64,000 bases of DNA from Eulemur rufifrons (GCF_041146395.1 NC_090989.1:246874843-246938842), one strand, 5' to 3'; shown: positions 47,665 through 59,770, counted from the first letter of the stretch. Notes: a model not told the origin generated them from the letters alone. Made by a program: numbers and translations.

Positions 47665-48122
47665 AAAGTCTTCTTGGCTCGTGTTACTGCTCTAGCGTCA
47701 TCTCTTGCTAAACTTTATACTCCAGTAAGACCAAATTGCTTACTATTTCAGAACTCTTCACACTGTTTACTTTGCCTGGAATTGATTTTTTTTTCTGCTT
47801 GTTTACCTGGTGGACCTCTATTCACCCTTCATCTATTCAGCTAATCTTTCATCTCCTTTAGGAAGCCTTCCGAGAGCCTCTGGACAGTCTTAATTACTCC
47901 TTCCTTCTTACTAGCTTTGTCTATCATAGGTGTTTTTTTTCTTGTACCTTCCCACAACATTTTAATTTATTTGTTATATGGTTATTTTTCTCCACAGGCT
48001 GTGAACTATTTGAGAGAAATAACTGAGTCTTCTTGATCTTTGTGGCATCATTGCTGGCATATGGCCAGAACTGTCATGGAAAGCGTTCAATGTCTCACCA
48101 CTGAATGAGTGAATGAATGAAC
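47665..48122 (+). repeat. L2 LINE 3' end, sense
   Basis: 'tactttgcctggaattgatt', 'atctcctttaggaagccttc', 'cacaggctgtgaactatttg', 'agagaaataactgagtcttc' and the terminal 'tgaatgagtgaatgaatgaa' are L2 3' blocks in order. Confidence 0.82.
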
Positions 48123-48224
48123 TAGAACCAAGGAACTTAAATATGGATCACCAGATATGTTTGCCTTCAGTTCTACCAACTTTTCATGCAATATCTGTAG
48201 AACAACCTCTTAAAATGCTTCCTA

Positions 48225-48475
48225 TGTGGGGGCAGTTACTATGTTAGGTGCCAGCTACTCTATGAGTCCTTTACAGGAACTAACTCATTTACAGTGTCAC
48301 CAAAACCCTGTGAGGTTAACGTTATTAATATTCTCCCTTTAGGTGAAGAAACTGAGGCATAGATAAGTTAAGTAATTTTCCCAAGATTACACAGATAATA
48401 GTAGCTGAACTAGGCACCATGGTAGTGAGTTTCAATGCTGAGCTCTGAACCACAGACTACATTACCTTTCAATTA
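48225..48475 (-). repeat. MIR SINE, antisense, near full length
   Basis: 'cagttactatgttaggtgcc', 'aaccctgtgaggttaacgtt', 'aggtgaagaaactgaggcat' and 'cccaagattacacagataat' are antisense MIR blocks in order. Confidence 0.88.
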
Positions 48476-50725
48476 GAGGATTTATGAATGTGGTTTTCTT
48501 AGCTAATTCTGAAAAATGAGTCTGTAATTTCATTTTCTGGGATGGTAAGAGGCATTTCAGCCTAAGCAACCCAACATTTATAATGGCTTTAATTTGAGAC
48601 CATGCCAGGACAGACATTTATCATGGTTCATTTAAGTAACTGTTCATTGAGTGGCTGGGGAAAAGAAAACCACCATGAGACCAGAAGAGGCCTCTAATGA
48701 AAAAAAGAAAATGATGTGGGAGACCAAGTATCTGAAGTATTTGGAATATATAATATATTATAGAAAATTGTAGAGGTGTGCACATATTCATAAATTTAAA
48801 AAGCATTGTTTATCAGATTATAATACATTATAACCAAACCAATGTTGAGATTGAAGAAAAACACTCCAACAAACAAAATGTGTTTTCAAAAACAAAGCAG
48901 GTTCTCTACATGTATTTTTCAAATACAATGAAGGCTATTCACAAACCACAGCAATACATATTTTAAAAATTCTATTTGTTTTCTATATTCACTTCCTTAG
49001 ACACTACAGTTGCTTGTTTTTTAGAGGTTCTCCCTACATCTCTTCTGAACAAACCTGCTGAATTTTCTTCACAAGGGCCATATTCTTGATTCTGTAGCAT
49101 GAAATCTTGAGGAAGGAGTTAGGCAAGGAAAGATCATCCTCAGAGAAGATGAAGAAATGTAGGACAAAAGCAGAATTCTTTTAGCAAGCAAGGGAAAGAG
49201 GACCTCTCTATATTAATAATTGTTCCTCCACCTCACAGAATTGAAAAACAAGTATAAGTTGCCTGTGGGCCTCTGAAAACTGGACATTCATAAAGTATAG
49301 TTTTCTATAAATGCCTCTCAAAGGAGTAAGGCTGTGCCCTCCATTTCAAGAAATTGGGCTAACAGAGGAAAAGATCAATAAATTTGACTATGCAATTAAA
49401 ATTTTTTTAATGTTCAACATATAAAATTTAAGTGTGAAGATAATCTGGGATTTTTGTTTGGGCAAAATGTAAGAAAACATTACTGCATATATATTCTAAG
49501 TTGTAAAAGAGGCACAATTAAGGTGGGGAAGGGAAGGGGAAATCAAAGAACGCTTACCAGAGGAAAGCCATCTAGGTTTCCTTGAAGAATGAGTGTAAGA
49601 GGGGTGGGTGTGTGTGAGAATGCACACGTGTGTGTGTGTGTGTGTATGTGTGGAAAAGGACCAGTGGTATCTCTTATGACTCCATTGAGTACATACAAGT
49701 CTTTTGGACCCTGTATAGACAAAAAAGTCACAGCTGGGGAGACCCGATGTTGACCACAGAGAGAGAAGGGATGAAAATCTTTGTGGCTTTATGGAGTATA
49801 CTCTGCGTGAGAGCTAACTGAATCCCTCAAGTTCTCAATTCCTGGTGTCACTTGACCAGACGCAACAAATTTAGTCTTTAAATAGTCTCCTATTTAAAAT
49901 TATTTTCTTTAATAGACAGAAGTGTCAGTGCCTCACTTATCTGGTGTTGGGCTCATGAGAAGGTCCATTTCTATTTTCTTTCCTCTTAGAGAGTGCCCCT
50001 CTGATCCACCCACGCCTTGTGCATTTTGAGGAAGGATCAGCTCCATGGGGTCACAGATGGGCTGAACACTGTCTCTTTCGTGCATTTGCCACACTCCTTG
50101 AAAACAGGAACTTTATTAAAACATATGCTAAGCTTGAGCCCACGTGCATGAAATAGAGAGAGCCATTTTATTTTGGTCCTGGGAGATTTTTCAAAACCAT
50201 TTGGTTTTATTCACTGCATTTGGACTGTAAATCAAATGTTGAATGATTATCACTCCCTTCCCTACAAACTACATTCTGCCTTCTTTCTTATTTTTTTGTT
50301 GATGTTAGCAAAACAGATTGATTCATTAAAAGTTAGCTATAATCTCTTCCATTTCTCCAAAGAATTTATGCAATTGCAGCAAAAGCAAATTAGTAATAAT
50401 TTGTCTTGAGAAATAAGGCTAGGTGTTTGGGAAGCCTTCACTACCAAAAATGAACCTGGATTTCAAAATTGCTGAATTGGAAGTTTCCTAACAGTGATCC
50501 AGTGTAACTTTCTTCCCAATTTTAAGTGGTTGTTCAAAGACTGCTTGAAGTCTTCTTTTTTTTCTGGCAGGGACCTTACTCCTCACAAGACAGATTGCTC
50601 TTAATTTGTTAAAATCCTTTTCTTTGGATTTTAAATAATAAAACCCTTTTTTTCTTGATAGGTTCAAGGCAGCTTCTCTATTACGACATGGCTCATAATC
50701 CAGATATTGAGAATAATCCTATTGT
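48476..50725. other. No gene seen; unassigned DNA
   Basis: About 2.2 kb without a named repeat, apart from the GT microsatellite at 49626-49652. Open frames of 61-78 codons show no domain. Confidence 0.4.
49626..49652. repeat. (GT)n microsatellite
   Basis: A run of about 12 GT units with one AT interruption near its end, flanked by GT-rich sequence on the left. Confidence 0.93.
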
Positions 50726-50727
50726 TC

Positions 50728-51005
50728 CAACATTTATTGAGTGCTACCTACTTCCAATACTGCTACTGTAGGCCACAACACATTGAGTGCCCACTCTTCA
50801 ATAGCTGCTTTGTATAGACTGTTTCCAAACCTTAAACACCATTCCAAGGAAGTTTCATTTTTCTTATTTTACTGATAAGGAAACTGAGGCTCAGAGAATT
50901 TAATTGACATTTCCCCAAACACACAGACTAATTAGCAGAGCCAATACTTTGAACCTAGGATTGTCTGGCTCCACAATTCACATTTTTTCCACTACAAAAT
51001 ATACT
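50728..51005 (-). repeat. MIR SINE, antisense, with an internal duplication-like start
   Basis: 'catttattgagtgctaccta' begins an antisense tail, and 'cattgagtgcccactcttca' begins again about 50 bp later. Then 'ttttactgataaggaaactg', 'aggctcagagaatttaattg' and 'cctaggattgtctggctcca' complete the MIR. Two tails in tandem suggest two adjacent elements or a partial duplication. Confidence 0.75.
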
Positions 51006-51029
51006 CTGCTACTTTTTTGGATGTACTGC

Positions 51030-51145
51030 ACACTTCACATCAGGCACTGTGTACTAGGTGCTGTGGCCACAAAAGGATCAGTCTATAGTACATTTTCTAC
51101 TCTTGGAGTTATCAATTTGCCAGGAAAGACAGTCACATACTGACA
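51030..51145 (-). repeat. L2 LINE tail, antisense
   Basis: 'caggcactgtgtactaggtg', 'ctgtggccacaaaaggatca' and 'tctactcttggagttatcaa' follow the antisense L2 tail. Confidence 0.65.
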
Positions 51146-52144
51146 GTACATATGCTGGGGAGGACTTCATCCAGCTGAATCTCTGAATATTTTCAATAGG
51201 TATAATCAGGCCATAGAGCTGCTATTAGCCTTTTCTCCATAAAACTCAGAGTGGAATTCAAAAAAAGTTACCACTATTATTGACTGAAAAATGTCCCTTC
51301 AAAAGACATCCAAGATCATCTGGATCTGAATCTAGCTCTATTCTCTTTCTATTACACCCTGTTAACTGTTTTTTCAGAGGTTTCAGGTAGAGGAGGCCAA
51401 CATAGGCTCATGACAAAGTAGCTAGAATTCTGGACTTGTGTCTAAATCAACATCCCTCAGTGAGTCCACAAGGAGTGGTGGACGGTGGGATGGACAGATT
51501 GGCTGCTGTCTTAATGTTCAAACTGTGCTGAGTCACTAAACTGCCCGGAACCACTCTTTACCTGTGTATGCTCTGTACATGAAATCTCCGAATTGGCCTT
51601 TCTTGAGTAAAAATAATAATGCTAGGTATTTACAGTGAGGGGGTGCTACATGTGAGAGAGTGTGTACAAAAGCAAGAGTAAGGAAGAAAGAGAGACACAC
51701 ACATTGACTAACATTGCTTAACAATTGAAGATAAGTCTTTTAAAATTCACCCACTCGAAGCATTCAGATTTTTTAAAGTCTCAGTTCTTACTGACTGAGA
51801 CTTAGAATCCATCAACCAGGAAAAAAAAAAAAAAAACTCATGAGAGAAAAAGATAATTTAAACTTGTTCTAATCAAATCACTTCATATTTGACAGACATT
51901 ATTTGGGCCAAGAGAATTAAGACATTAGTTCAGGGCCACGCAAATAGTGACAGGTTATAATTTATATACTCTTTTTCTTTTCCACGGCAGCTTACCCTAT
52001 AACATACAAGTTTGTAGTCATAATTATCGCAATTTTAATAGTTTATAACTCCCTAATGCCTGGAATAATTCTTCTTTCAAAACCCATGAACTGCTTTACC
52101 ACCGTCTCCTTTGCAGCAACAGAGTCACTGAGGTGCAATAGAAA
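51146..52144. other. No gene seen; unassigned DNA with a poly-A run
   Basis: No exon or named repeat; a pure A-run of about 16 lies at 51821-51836 with no SINE body recognisable next to it. Confidence 0.4.
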
Positions 52145-52345
52145 GGAAATAGATGTTAGAATCAGACAGAGCAGGTTTTGAAGCTTAGCTCTGTGACTTC
52201 CTAGCTATATGACTTTGTGTAAGTTACTGAACTTCCCTAAATTTTCAGTTTCGTCATCTATAAAATGGGAAGAATAAAATATACCTCTATACATGTCTCT
52301 AAGGATTTAATTAAATAAAATGTGTGAAGCATCCAGCCTAGTGTT
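52145..52345 (+). repeat. MIR SINE, sense
   Basis: 'agcttagctctgtgacttcc', 'tagctatatgactttgtgta', 'agttactgaacttccctaaa', 'gtcatctataaaatgggaag' and 'taaggatttaattaaataaa' are in MIR order. Confidence 0.88.
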
Positions 52346-53154
52346 CCCGTCCAAGCCTGTAAGAATGGAAGATACAAATGAGTCTGGATATGCCTACTAT
52401 ATACTTCCTTTTCTTCTATTTGCTTTCAACTTAAAACTCTGAAACACTTCCTGATAATGGCTGTTCTTTAAAGGACCAGAGTAGAAAATTCACCCCTTTA
52501 ATACACCTGCTAATCTCTACCACCACTACCATCACCACCTACAACTTGCCCTCTTTTGCTCTACCCTGAACAAATCAATCTGCTCCATATAGAGTTGTCA
52601 ACTGGTATAAAATTGACAAAGCTAAGTTTTGGAAAAAGATAAGAAAAAGTCACTGGTATATGCTGTGAGTTTGATGACAAGCTATGTCTCAGACTGACTT
52701 TCATGTGAATATTTTTAATGATATGTTCCTGTTTTCTTTGAATTCTGTAGAAACACTATGGAGGAGAACATGACATAACCAAAGGTCACTATCTCTCATC
52801 CCGAATCCTGACTTAGCTTGTACACAGTATGAAAGAAAGGCATAAATTGAAGGGGATTTTTCTTTCCCCTACACTTTAAATTTACTATGTATGTTATGGA
52901 AAAATTCAAATCTTTTATCTATTTTTTAGTGTTTTGTCTCCATTTCAGAATCCCACAAGAATCTCAAGATGATAACGTACTTGCTTCATCCATATTCTGC
53001 AATAAATAATATCTTACATTCTTTACTCTCCCTCTCTTCCTCTCCCATATATGTTATCTTTGTGTTTTTTTCTTCCCTCTCCCCTTTAACAAATGTTAAT
53101 AATGATGCAAATGACAATTCTGAATACTATTGAGAGAGAAAGAGTTATTAATGA
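52346..53154. other. No gene seen; unassigned DNA
   Basis: Nothing nameable; no meaningful open frame. Confidence 0.4.
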
Positions 53155-53745
53155 AAAATTGCCCCCTTTTATTTCAGTGGCGCTGGATTTTTCCATATAG
53201 CTGGTTTAATAGCATGGAGGGAGGAAGAGGAGAAGCAATATTGTAAACATTTCTAAAGAAAACAAGTATACTTTGGGGGGTCTAATGCAATGTGACTTTA
53301 GTACATTGCATGGATTTAATAAAAACTGTACCCAGATAACACGCACACAAAGATTGGGGGACCCCGTCTGGGCGAGGCCCCTGGTGCTAATGAGACACTC
53401 TGCAGGACGGTTTAGCTTCACCAACGAGACAGGCAGAAGATGTCAGTGTATGCCTCCCGGGCATTGGAAGCTAGCATTAATTTTCAAATTTCTTTCCTGC
53501 CTGGCAGGGGAAACACTTTCTCAGACACATGATAAAACTGCAGCATGAAGTGCGATAACAAGGCTCGGGCAAGGCCTATCTCAGAGAACCATTGTGTTCA
53601 CTAGCTGTGTTGACTGCGTGCCCTGAACACACACACGTCACTCAAGAGAACTGACTACCTCTCTTCACTCCACACTGGGGAAGATTTTTCATCTGACAAG
53701 GCTCACCCAAAAGTAATTTGTCAAGTGACGTACAGTATGTAAAAC
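53155..53745. promoter_or_regulatory. Candidate conserved non-coding element
   Basis: Almost 600 bp of non-repeat, complex sequence with retained CpGs (around 53341, 53367-53376, 53407, 53424, 53459, 53552 and 53565), homeodomain-like sites ('gtgctaatgag', 'agcattaatttt') and a GTGACGTAC cyclic-AMP-type element near 53727. It stands out from the AT-rich flanks. The 91-codon frame at 53273-53548 lacks any domain. It resembles distal enhancers in gene deserts. This is inference and needs an alignment. Confidence 0.35.
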
Positions 53746-54385
53746 GAATGTTGTGGTTTCTGCAGTGGTTGAAGGTAAGGGGTTGGGAGATTGGGGATTG
53801 GAGCTGAAGTCATACAAATGTGTGTTTGCTTACTAACATTAGAAAAAAAAATCACTAAGAACTCAGAAAGCATAGGTAATGCTGTTCTAGTCATTACTAC
53901 ATTTTTAAGAAAAAACTTTTATGGAACATTTAAAACATATACAAAAGAATAGAAAAACGCACCCTCATGTACCCATTACCCAGCTCAACAACAAACAAAT
54001 TACGGCCAATCTTGTTCCATCTGCCCTTCTCACACCCACCCAATCCTCTACACTCCATATTAGATTGAAACAATCCTGGCGTGACTTCATTTCTTCCAAA
54101 ATAATCCAGTATATATCTCTAAAAACTCTTTAAAACCTACAAAATAAATAATAATTCCACATAATCATCAACTATCCATTCAGTCAATGTTCAGTTTTCC
54201 TAACTGACGCATTTTTTTTTTACACTGTGTTTGAATCAAGATCTTATTAAGGTCATTACATTGCAATTGGCTGTAGATATACCTTTTAGTTTTCTTTTAA
54301 TCTGTGAGTTTTCCCCATTGGGTTTGAAGTATTCTTTGAATGATAAACTCCAGGCTTTTGTTCTAGGAGTTATAAATCTGCCTTT
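53746..54385. other. No gene seen; possible decayed repeat
   Basis: 'acatatacaaaagaatagaa' to 'accctcatgtacccattacc' (53935-53985) resembles a known old retroelement tail ('gtgaaccctcatgtacccatcacc'), and 'caacaacaaacaaattacgg' continues the likeness. I cannot name the family with confidence. Confidence 0.4.
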
Positions 54386-54389
54386 AAAA

Positions 54390-54540
54390 CTACCTGAGGC
54401 AACTTAAATGTCCAAACATAGAGGAATGGTTAAATCAACTACAGTGCATGGTTTTGATTAAATATTGTGCACGATAAGTTGAAAGAATGTCCTCTTTGTG
54501 AAACTTAGAGAAAGTTATTTTTTAGGTTAAATGTATCATT
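54390..54540 (+). repeat. Old L1 3' UTR fragment, sense (low confidence)
   Basis: 'gcaacttaaatgtccaaaca', 'tagaggaatggttaaatcaa' and 'ctacagtgcatgg' match 'caacctaaatgtccatcaat' and 'ggttaaataaattatgg' of L1M 3' parts. Confidence 0.6.
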
Positions 54541-55840
54541 TGTAAAATGTGAGTAATGATACCAACTCAGACCTAACAAAGTACCTATATCTCCTTTTAT
54601 AGTGCTCAGTATATAACACCAGAGCATGTAGGGGCGTTTTGACATAATTTTAACACGTATGATATTTTAATATTTTAAACAAACATATTTTATTTGACCA
54701 TCACATAATGTTAGGTTGCAATTACATCTTTTTCTCCAGGGCAGGAGAGAGTGGGTACTGCCCCAAGATGTTATGGATCAGCTTTAGTCACCAAACAGGC
54801 TTTCCTACAAACATAGATAGTCTGAAAGCCAGGTTTGTAGTGCAACAGCATGGGTTGCTATTTTCAAAGTCCCCCCTTTTTCATATCAGGAGCTTGGCCT
54901 TATAAAAATTTTTGTTTGTTTTGTTTTTTTAAAATGCATAGAAAATGTAGGATAAACAGTATGGTATGATAGTTCTAATCAAATAAGAAGAAGAAAGAAC
55001 CATTCTATTCACGCTGGTACAGGGGAGAGTCCAAACAAGTAGGGAGACATGATCAAGAAGCCCAAACAAGAAGGGAGAAGAATTAGAGGAAGTAAGTGGG
55101 AAGCACATGGGCCTTGACTTCTCCTTTCAGGCAGATGTTTTAAGGGGTAGGGAAACTTTTCCATAGGTTGAAGGGAAAAGTGAAAGCACAGGGACTGTTT
55201 CCTTTTCTCCACTTAGAAAAATCTCACCTTTAATTCAGGGCCACTTCCAAAGTAATATAGGAGAGATGGTCTAAAACTGGTTTTCTGAAGATGGTTAGAT
55301 ATATGGGCATAAAACAATTCCCCTGACTCCCTTCAAATCCTGAATGTGCATTCCAGAGCCCCAACGTACTAGTGGCTGCAGGGGAGTGGAGGTGGGGGCT
55401 CTGAGCAGGCCAGTGAGTCAGCAGAACCCAGACCATGAAATAAGGGAAAATACTGATTTTTTTTTTTTATCTTATCACATAAGCCCTTTACTTGCTCTCT
55501 CCCAACACTACCCCTCTAAAAAAAAATATACTCAAATGCTGTCTTGTAAAGAAGCAAGAGGTAGGAAGGAAATCTGAAACATTAAGCATTTATCCGAAAT
55601 AGGCTCAGTCATCCAAGGGACAATTTAACTCAACCCTGAGAGAGAGTTGAACTTGAATAATTTGCAGACATGGACTGATTAAACTGGAAGAGACTAAGTT
55701 ATTAATTGTCAAGTGTAAGTTTTCCCATTACCTAGTACAATGAAAAGAATCGAGTTAGCTCTAGCAACTTAAAAAGCTATATTCTCTTTGCACATCTGAG
55801 CGTATCATGTAATTTGATTCTCCAATGCACAATGTTAAGG
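54541..55840. other. No gene seen; unassigned DNA
   Basis: Short T- and A-runs (54913-54931, 55458-55469, 55518-55527). No exon or named repeat. Confidence 0.4.
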
Positions 55841-55844
55841 GGAA

Positions 55845-56065
55845 AAAGCAGAATTCAGAATTTTATGCAAAGTATGATTATAACCATGTAAAACAAACAA
55901 AGTTTTAGAGAATGTGAGAAAAGATTGAGAGTTATTACTCTAAAATGTAACTAGTGTTTGTTTGGTTATGGGGGCCTAGGGAATTTTCTTCTACTCTTCT
56001 CTGTTTTATTTAAACATAATACTTTGATTTCAAAATGGGGAAAAAATTTTAACCTGGAGAATTTA
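55845..56065 (+). repeat. Old L1 3' tail, sense (low confidence)
   Basis: 'gtatgattataaccatgtaa', 'ttggttatgggggcctaggg', 'aattttcttctactcttctc' and an A-rich end resemble L1ME-type 3' ends. Confidence 0.45.
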
Positions 56066-56094
56066 CCAAATTATATTACATTTAACAAGCCATG

Positions 56095-56215
56095 ATCAAG
56101 CACTAAAGTTTCACAGGCACTGGGCTAAGCACTATGGAAAATGCAAAGATGGATGAGACATGGCCCCAAAGCCAAAGGAACTCACAGAATGTTGGGAGAA
56201 GTAGATGGGTAAGTG
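56095..56215 (-). repeat. L2 LINE tail, antisense
   Basis: 'cacaggcactgggctaagca', 'aaatgcaaagatggatgaga' and 'aaaggaactcacagaatgtt' match the antisense L2 tail. Confidence 0.75.
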
Positions 56216-56654
56216 GCAAAGGAAATCCAACACTGATCAACATTGATTATGTCCTAGCTATAATAAATTAAAGTGTTCTCCAATCTACTGCAACCCACCT
56301 CTGAAGATTTCAATTCAGTTTGATGATAATGAAAAGGAAAGAGTAAAACTATGATGATAACTCAGTTTTTTTTTCATTTTCTCATCTGTCCTTTGCAAAA
56401 AATAATTAGGCATATGAGGATGATCCATGCCTTCACTATGGACACAACTTGGTGTACATGGGAGACCTCCATCCATTTGTTGGGGTACCTGAAGTTCAGC
56501 TGAAACACTATTTCAGGGTCGACATTTATGGGATGAAACCACTTTATAATGAGATCTTTTTGTCATTTCAATAACTAACTTCCTTTAGATGAAGTACCCC
56601 ATTGGTATTGTATTGATTGATGTAAAAGCATACTGTATGACAAATAGTAAGAAG

Positions 56655-56699
56655 AGTTAAACTTTATAGTTGTAAAGGACATTAAGAATTTATCTAGAT
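56655..56699 (-). repeat. CR1/L3-like ancient repeat, left part (split by MER5A)
   Basis: 'agttgtaaaggacattaaga' and 'atttatctagat' match the start of an old repeat that reads 'gagttggaaggaccttagag' then 'atcatctagtccaacc'. The repeat resumes after the MER5A with 'gccaacttccttt'. Strand assignment tentative. Confidence 0.5.
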
Positions 56700-56880
56700 T
56701 AGTAGTTCTCAAACTTTGGCGTGCATCAGAATCATCGGGATGGCTTGCTAAACACATATTACTGGCATCCTCACCTTCTGATTCAGCTGTCTGGGATGGG
56801 GCCCCCAAATTTGCATTTCTAACAACTATAGTTTCTGGCTGATGCTACTAGGTCCTGTATCTGCACTTTAAGAACCACTA
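56700..56880 (+). repeat. MER5A, full length, nested in a CR1/L3-like repeat
   Basis: 'tagtagttctcaaactttgg', 'gcatcagaatcatcgggatg', 'cacatattactgg', 'ttctgattcagctgtctggg', 'aaatttgcatttctaacaac' and 'taagaaccacta'. The 8 bp on the left (atctagat) fit the hAT-Charlie target preference. The right 8 bp (atgtaagc) is a decayed partner, as judged from the host repeat. Confidence 0.92.
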
Positions 56881-57310
56881 ATGTAAGCCAACTTCCTTTA
56901 TAATTTAAGAATCCCTTTTTTTATAGCCTTTGGTCTCTGCTTAAACACTTCAGAGTATAGACACTTAGCAAATTGCAAGGAAGCCAGTTTCACTTTGGAC
57001 AGGCTAATTCTTAAAGATTTCACTGGTGCCAAAATCTGTCTCCTTGAAACTTCTGTTCACTAAATATCTATTCCCTCCTGCTCACAATAGCTCTTCAGAT
57101 GTCTTCTTTTAATTACACTCAAAGTTCCCAACCCCTCAACCATTTATTCCACCTAACTCCTCTTTATCTACTATGGTGTTGTCCCCTAAGCCACTCTTAA
57201 AATGTGGGGCTGAGAATACAGCATTCTGGATGTTGATCCACTGGGAGTATCTCCTTCCATAAACTGACATCATGTATCTATTAACACAGAACTCGATTTC
57301 ATTACTTTGT
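56881..57310 (-). repeat. CR1/L3-like ancient repeat, right part
   Basis: 'tttggtctctgcttaaacac', 'aaatctgtctccttgaaact', 'agatgtcttcttttaattac', 'ctcttaaaatgtggggctga', 'atacagcattctggatgttg' and 'tctattaacacagaactcga' run in the order of an old repeat I recall as CR1/L3-type ('cttaaaatgtggtgcccaga', 'tctattaatgcagcccaaaa'). Family name uncertain, but the order is convincing. Confidence 0.65.
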
Positions 57311-57904
57311 TTAAAGCAATTGGAAAATATGTTCTGGGTATGTAAACAAGAAGGGAGTTGTAGGACGCAGGAACTGGAGAAAGCATACTGGCTCCAAGAT
57401 AACAGCTGCTGCTTAGAACATGCCCCCACCCCTTAGGAATGTTGACCAGTTTGTAGGGAACCTCAAACAATCCCTTTTAGCAGAGAGTAAGTAGACAAAG
57501 AAAGCAAGCAGTAGATTAACATGCCATCAGTGACATTTTTTCCCTTTTCATAATATAAAGTTTAGACAGATGTGTATTGCAAGCACAGAGATCTACCTTC
57601 TCTTGCTGCTGCTCTGTATAAGTTTTCTTTGAATAAATCTTTGACTACCTATCAACCTGCCTCTTTTTTTGGCCCGAGTTTGCCCTCTGCTTACAGAGAA
57701 TGGTTCTGGGTTCTGGCAGGGAGTTTTCCCAACAGCCATCATGTGACTTTATTGAGTCATGCTGTGTAAGAGATCTACTAAACAACTGAGCTCTTTTTCA
57801 CATTCTAAACAGATACTGGCCTTCCTCTTCTTATCCAATTGAAATATTGACTTTAGCACAAGAATTTTGCTTTTATTCTGCTAAATTTTATTAGTTTAAT
57901 AAGT
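57311..57904. other. No gene seen; unassigned DNA
   Basis: No feature that I can name. Small open frames without domains. Confidence 0.4.
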
Positions 57905-58160
57905 ACAGGGTGGTGGTTAAGATCATGGCCTTTGAGGTCAGACAGTTCTGGGTACAAATCACAGCTCTACCACTTAACAGCAATGTGGTCCTGGGAAACT
58001 TACATGATCAGCCTAAACCTCAGTTTACTCATAGGCATTATGGTGATAATAGCAGAAGCAACCTTACAGGGATCTTCCAAAGATAACCTGAGATAATACA
58101 TATAACCATAATTAGCACAATGTTGGGTACATATTACATGCTTAGTAAATTTTTGCTATT
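57905..58160 (+). repeat. MIR SINE, sense, full length
   Basis: From 'gtggtggttaagatcatggc' through 'tttgaggtcagacagttctg', 'ggtacaaatcacagctctac', 'aacctcagtttactcatagg', 'gcacaatgttgggtacatat' to 'gcttagtaaatttttgctat'. One of the most complete MIRs here, including the tRNA-like head with its B-box region. Confidence 0.93.
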
Positions 58161-58269
58161 ATTTTATTAAAAATAATCTAAAATACTTAGGTTTATACTG
58201 AACAATAGTAAAATCTTTTTTATAGAAACCTATAAACCCTTATTGAAAATTTTTTAAAAAACTAAAATA

Positions 58270-59430
58270 AAGTACAGGTATAATTTTTTGCCTCAGAGAG
58301 ACTAAAATTATAAATCTGTCTACTTACCCCAAGGAAGTTACAGATTTAGCATAATTTCAACCAAAATGGCAATATGATTTTTCAGAATTCAACAAAATTT
58401 CCATGAAAAATGTGAGAAAAGGTAAGACTATAATACAAAATCTAAAAATAAGAAGAAAGAAGGAAATCTAACCACATTAAACATTAAATTTATAAAGAAA
58501 TATTAGAACTTCAAAATGGTGTGGTACTGGCACAAACACAGAAAGACATGCCAACAGGAAAGAGTGGAAAATTAGAATAAATCCAAAACATATGTGATAA
58601 AGATCAGCTTTCTTAAAGTATGAAAAATTTATTTAATAAGCAATATTAAAATATTACAATTTAGAAAACAAAAATATTAGTCATTGCTTATATGATATAA
58701 TAAGCTATAGAAGAAACTCAAACACATTACCACAACTAAATATATAAAGATTGAAAGCCTCTATTAAGTGAAAAATGTTGTAATTAAATTCTTTACATAA
58801 CATGAATGATTAGAAAAATATTTGTACAAAAATATCAGACAAATTCAAATTTATAATATAAGAAAATCTCATTCAAATTCAGAAGGTAAACCTCAAAGTC
58901 CTAAAAACCAAGTAAATGACACATAAACACAAAAATCACATAGAGAAATTGTAATAATAAAAAAACACAGAGGAAAAGACTATCTTCAATGGAACCTGGA
59001 GATACTTTAACAGTGGATACAAGGTAACTTATAAATGAAAAAATATTGTATTCTTTTCTGGTGAAAATTTAAGGAATTTGTTATTTTGATCTATTTCTGG
59101 TGACTTTATAAATTGGTATAGCTCTTTTGGAAAGCAATATATTATGACTAATAAAAATGCACCATATGTATTCACCATCAAATTGATCCAGTAATTTTAA
59201 GCTCTAGAATTTCTCCTAATGAAATGATTCAAGAGAAACAAAAATGTATGCACAAAGCAGCTATTTATGACTTCAAAAGAGTGAAAATAACATAAATATT
59301 CAAGAATAAAGGAATAAATTTAATAAAATCAACCCAGGGAAATATTATGCAGTCATTAAAATGGTAATTATAAAGAATATATATAAATGTTTCAAATACC
59401 ATAATTAATGAAAATAGCAATATATGTATA
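58270..59430 (+). mobile_element. Ancient L1 (L1M/L1ME type) ORF2 end and 3' UTR, sense
   Basis: 'tggtgtggtactggcacaaa' and 'cagaaagacatgccaacagg' are the 'gtactggcacaaagacagac' block of ORF2. Further on, 'ttataaattggtatagctct', 'tttggaaagcaatatatt', 'cagtaattttaagctctaga' and 'gggaaatattatgcagtcat' are ORF2-end/3' UTR blocks. Highly diverged and full of stops. 5'-truncated, inactive. Confidence 0.8.
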
Positions 59431-59434
59431 CATA

Positions 59435-59770
59435 CATATATGTTTACATTCTACATGCATTGATTAAAATATATGCATTTTGTACATCCTGAACTTAACA
59501 AAGTAAATCCATGTGCACGTAAAATGTAAAATGCAAAAAATACTAATAGTAGTATTAGAGAAGTATTATGATTAATTTTTAAATCATATTTATTAAGCAT
59601 TATTCTTCAAACGTTTTATATTCTATTTCCAGTATAAATTAAGATAATTTTGAATTCCAATTCTGTCACACAACTTAATTATCTCTTTTGATTTTGTGCC
59701 TGAAAATTTGACAAGTGTACACAATGCACAGCATGGCAGCATCAAGAGCCCTGGCCCCATGGTCATCCTT
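59435..59770. other. No gene seen; AT-rich unassigned DNA
   Basis: Probably the decayed tail of the L1 plus single-copy DNA; TATA/CATA-rich near 59415-59445. Confidence 0.4.

Noticed and set aside
51821..51836. Poly-A run as the end of a processed pseudogene
   Set aside because: The upstream sequence shows no recognisable gene copy.
53273..53548. 91-codon frame in a CpG-retaining block, possible exon
   Set aside because: No domain, no acceptor/donor pair of the right phase that I can defend, and a length expected by chance in GC-richer DNA.
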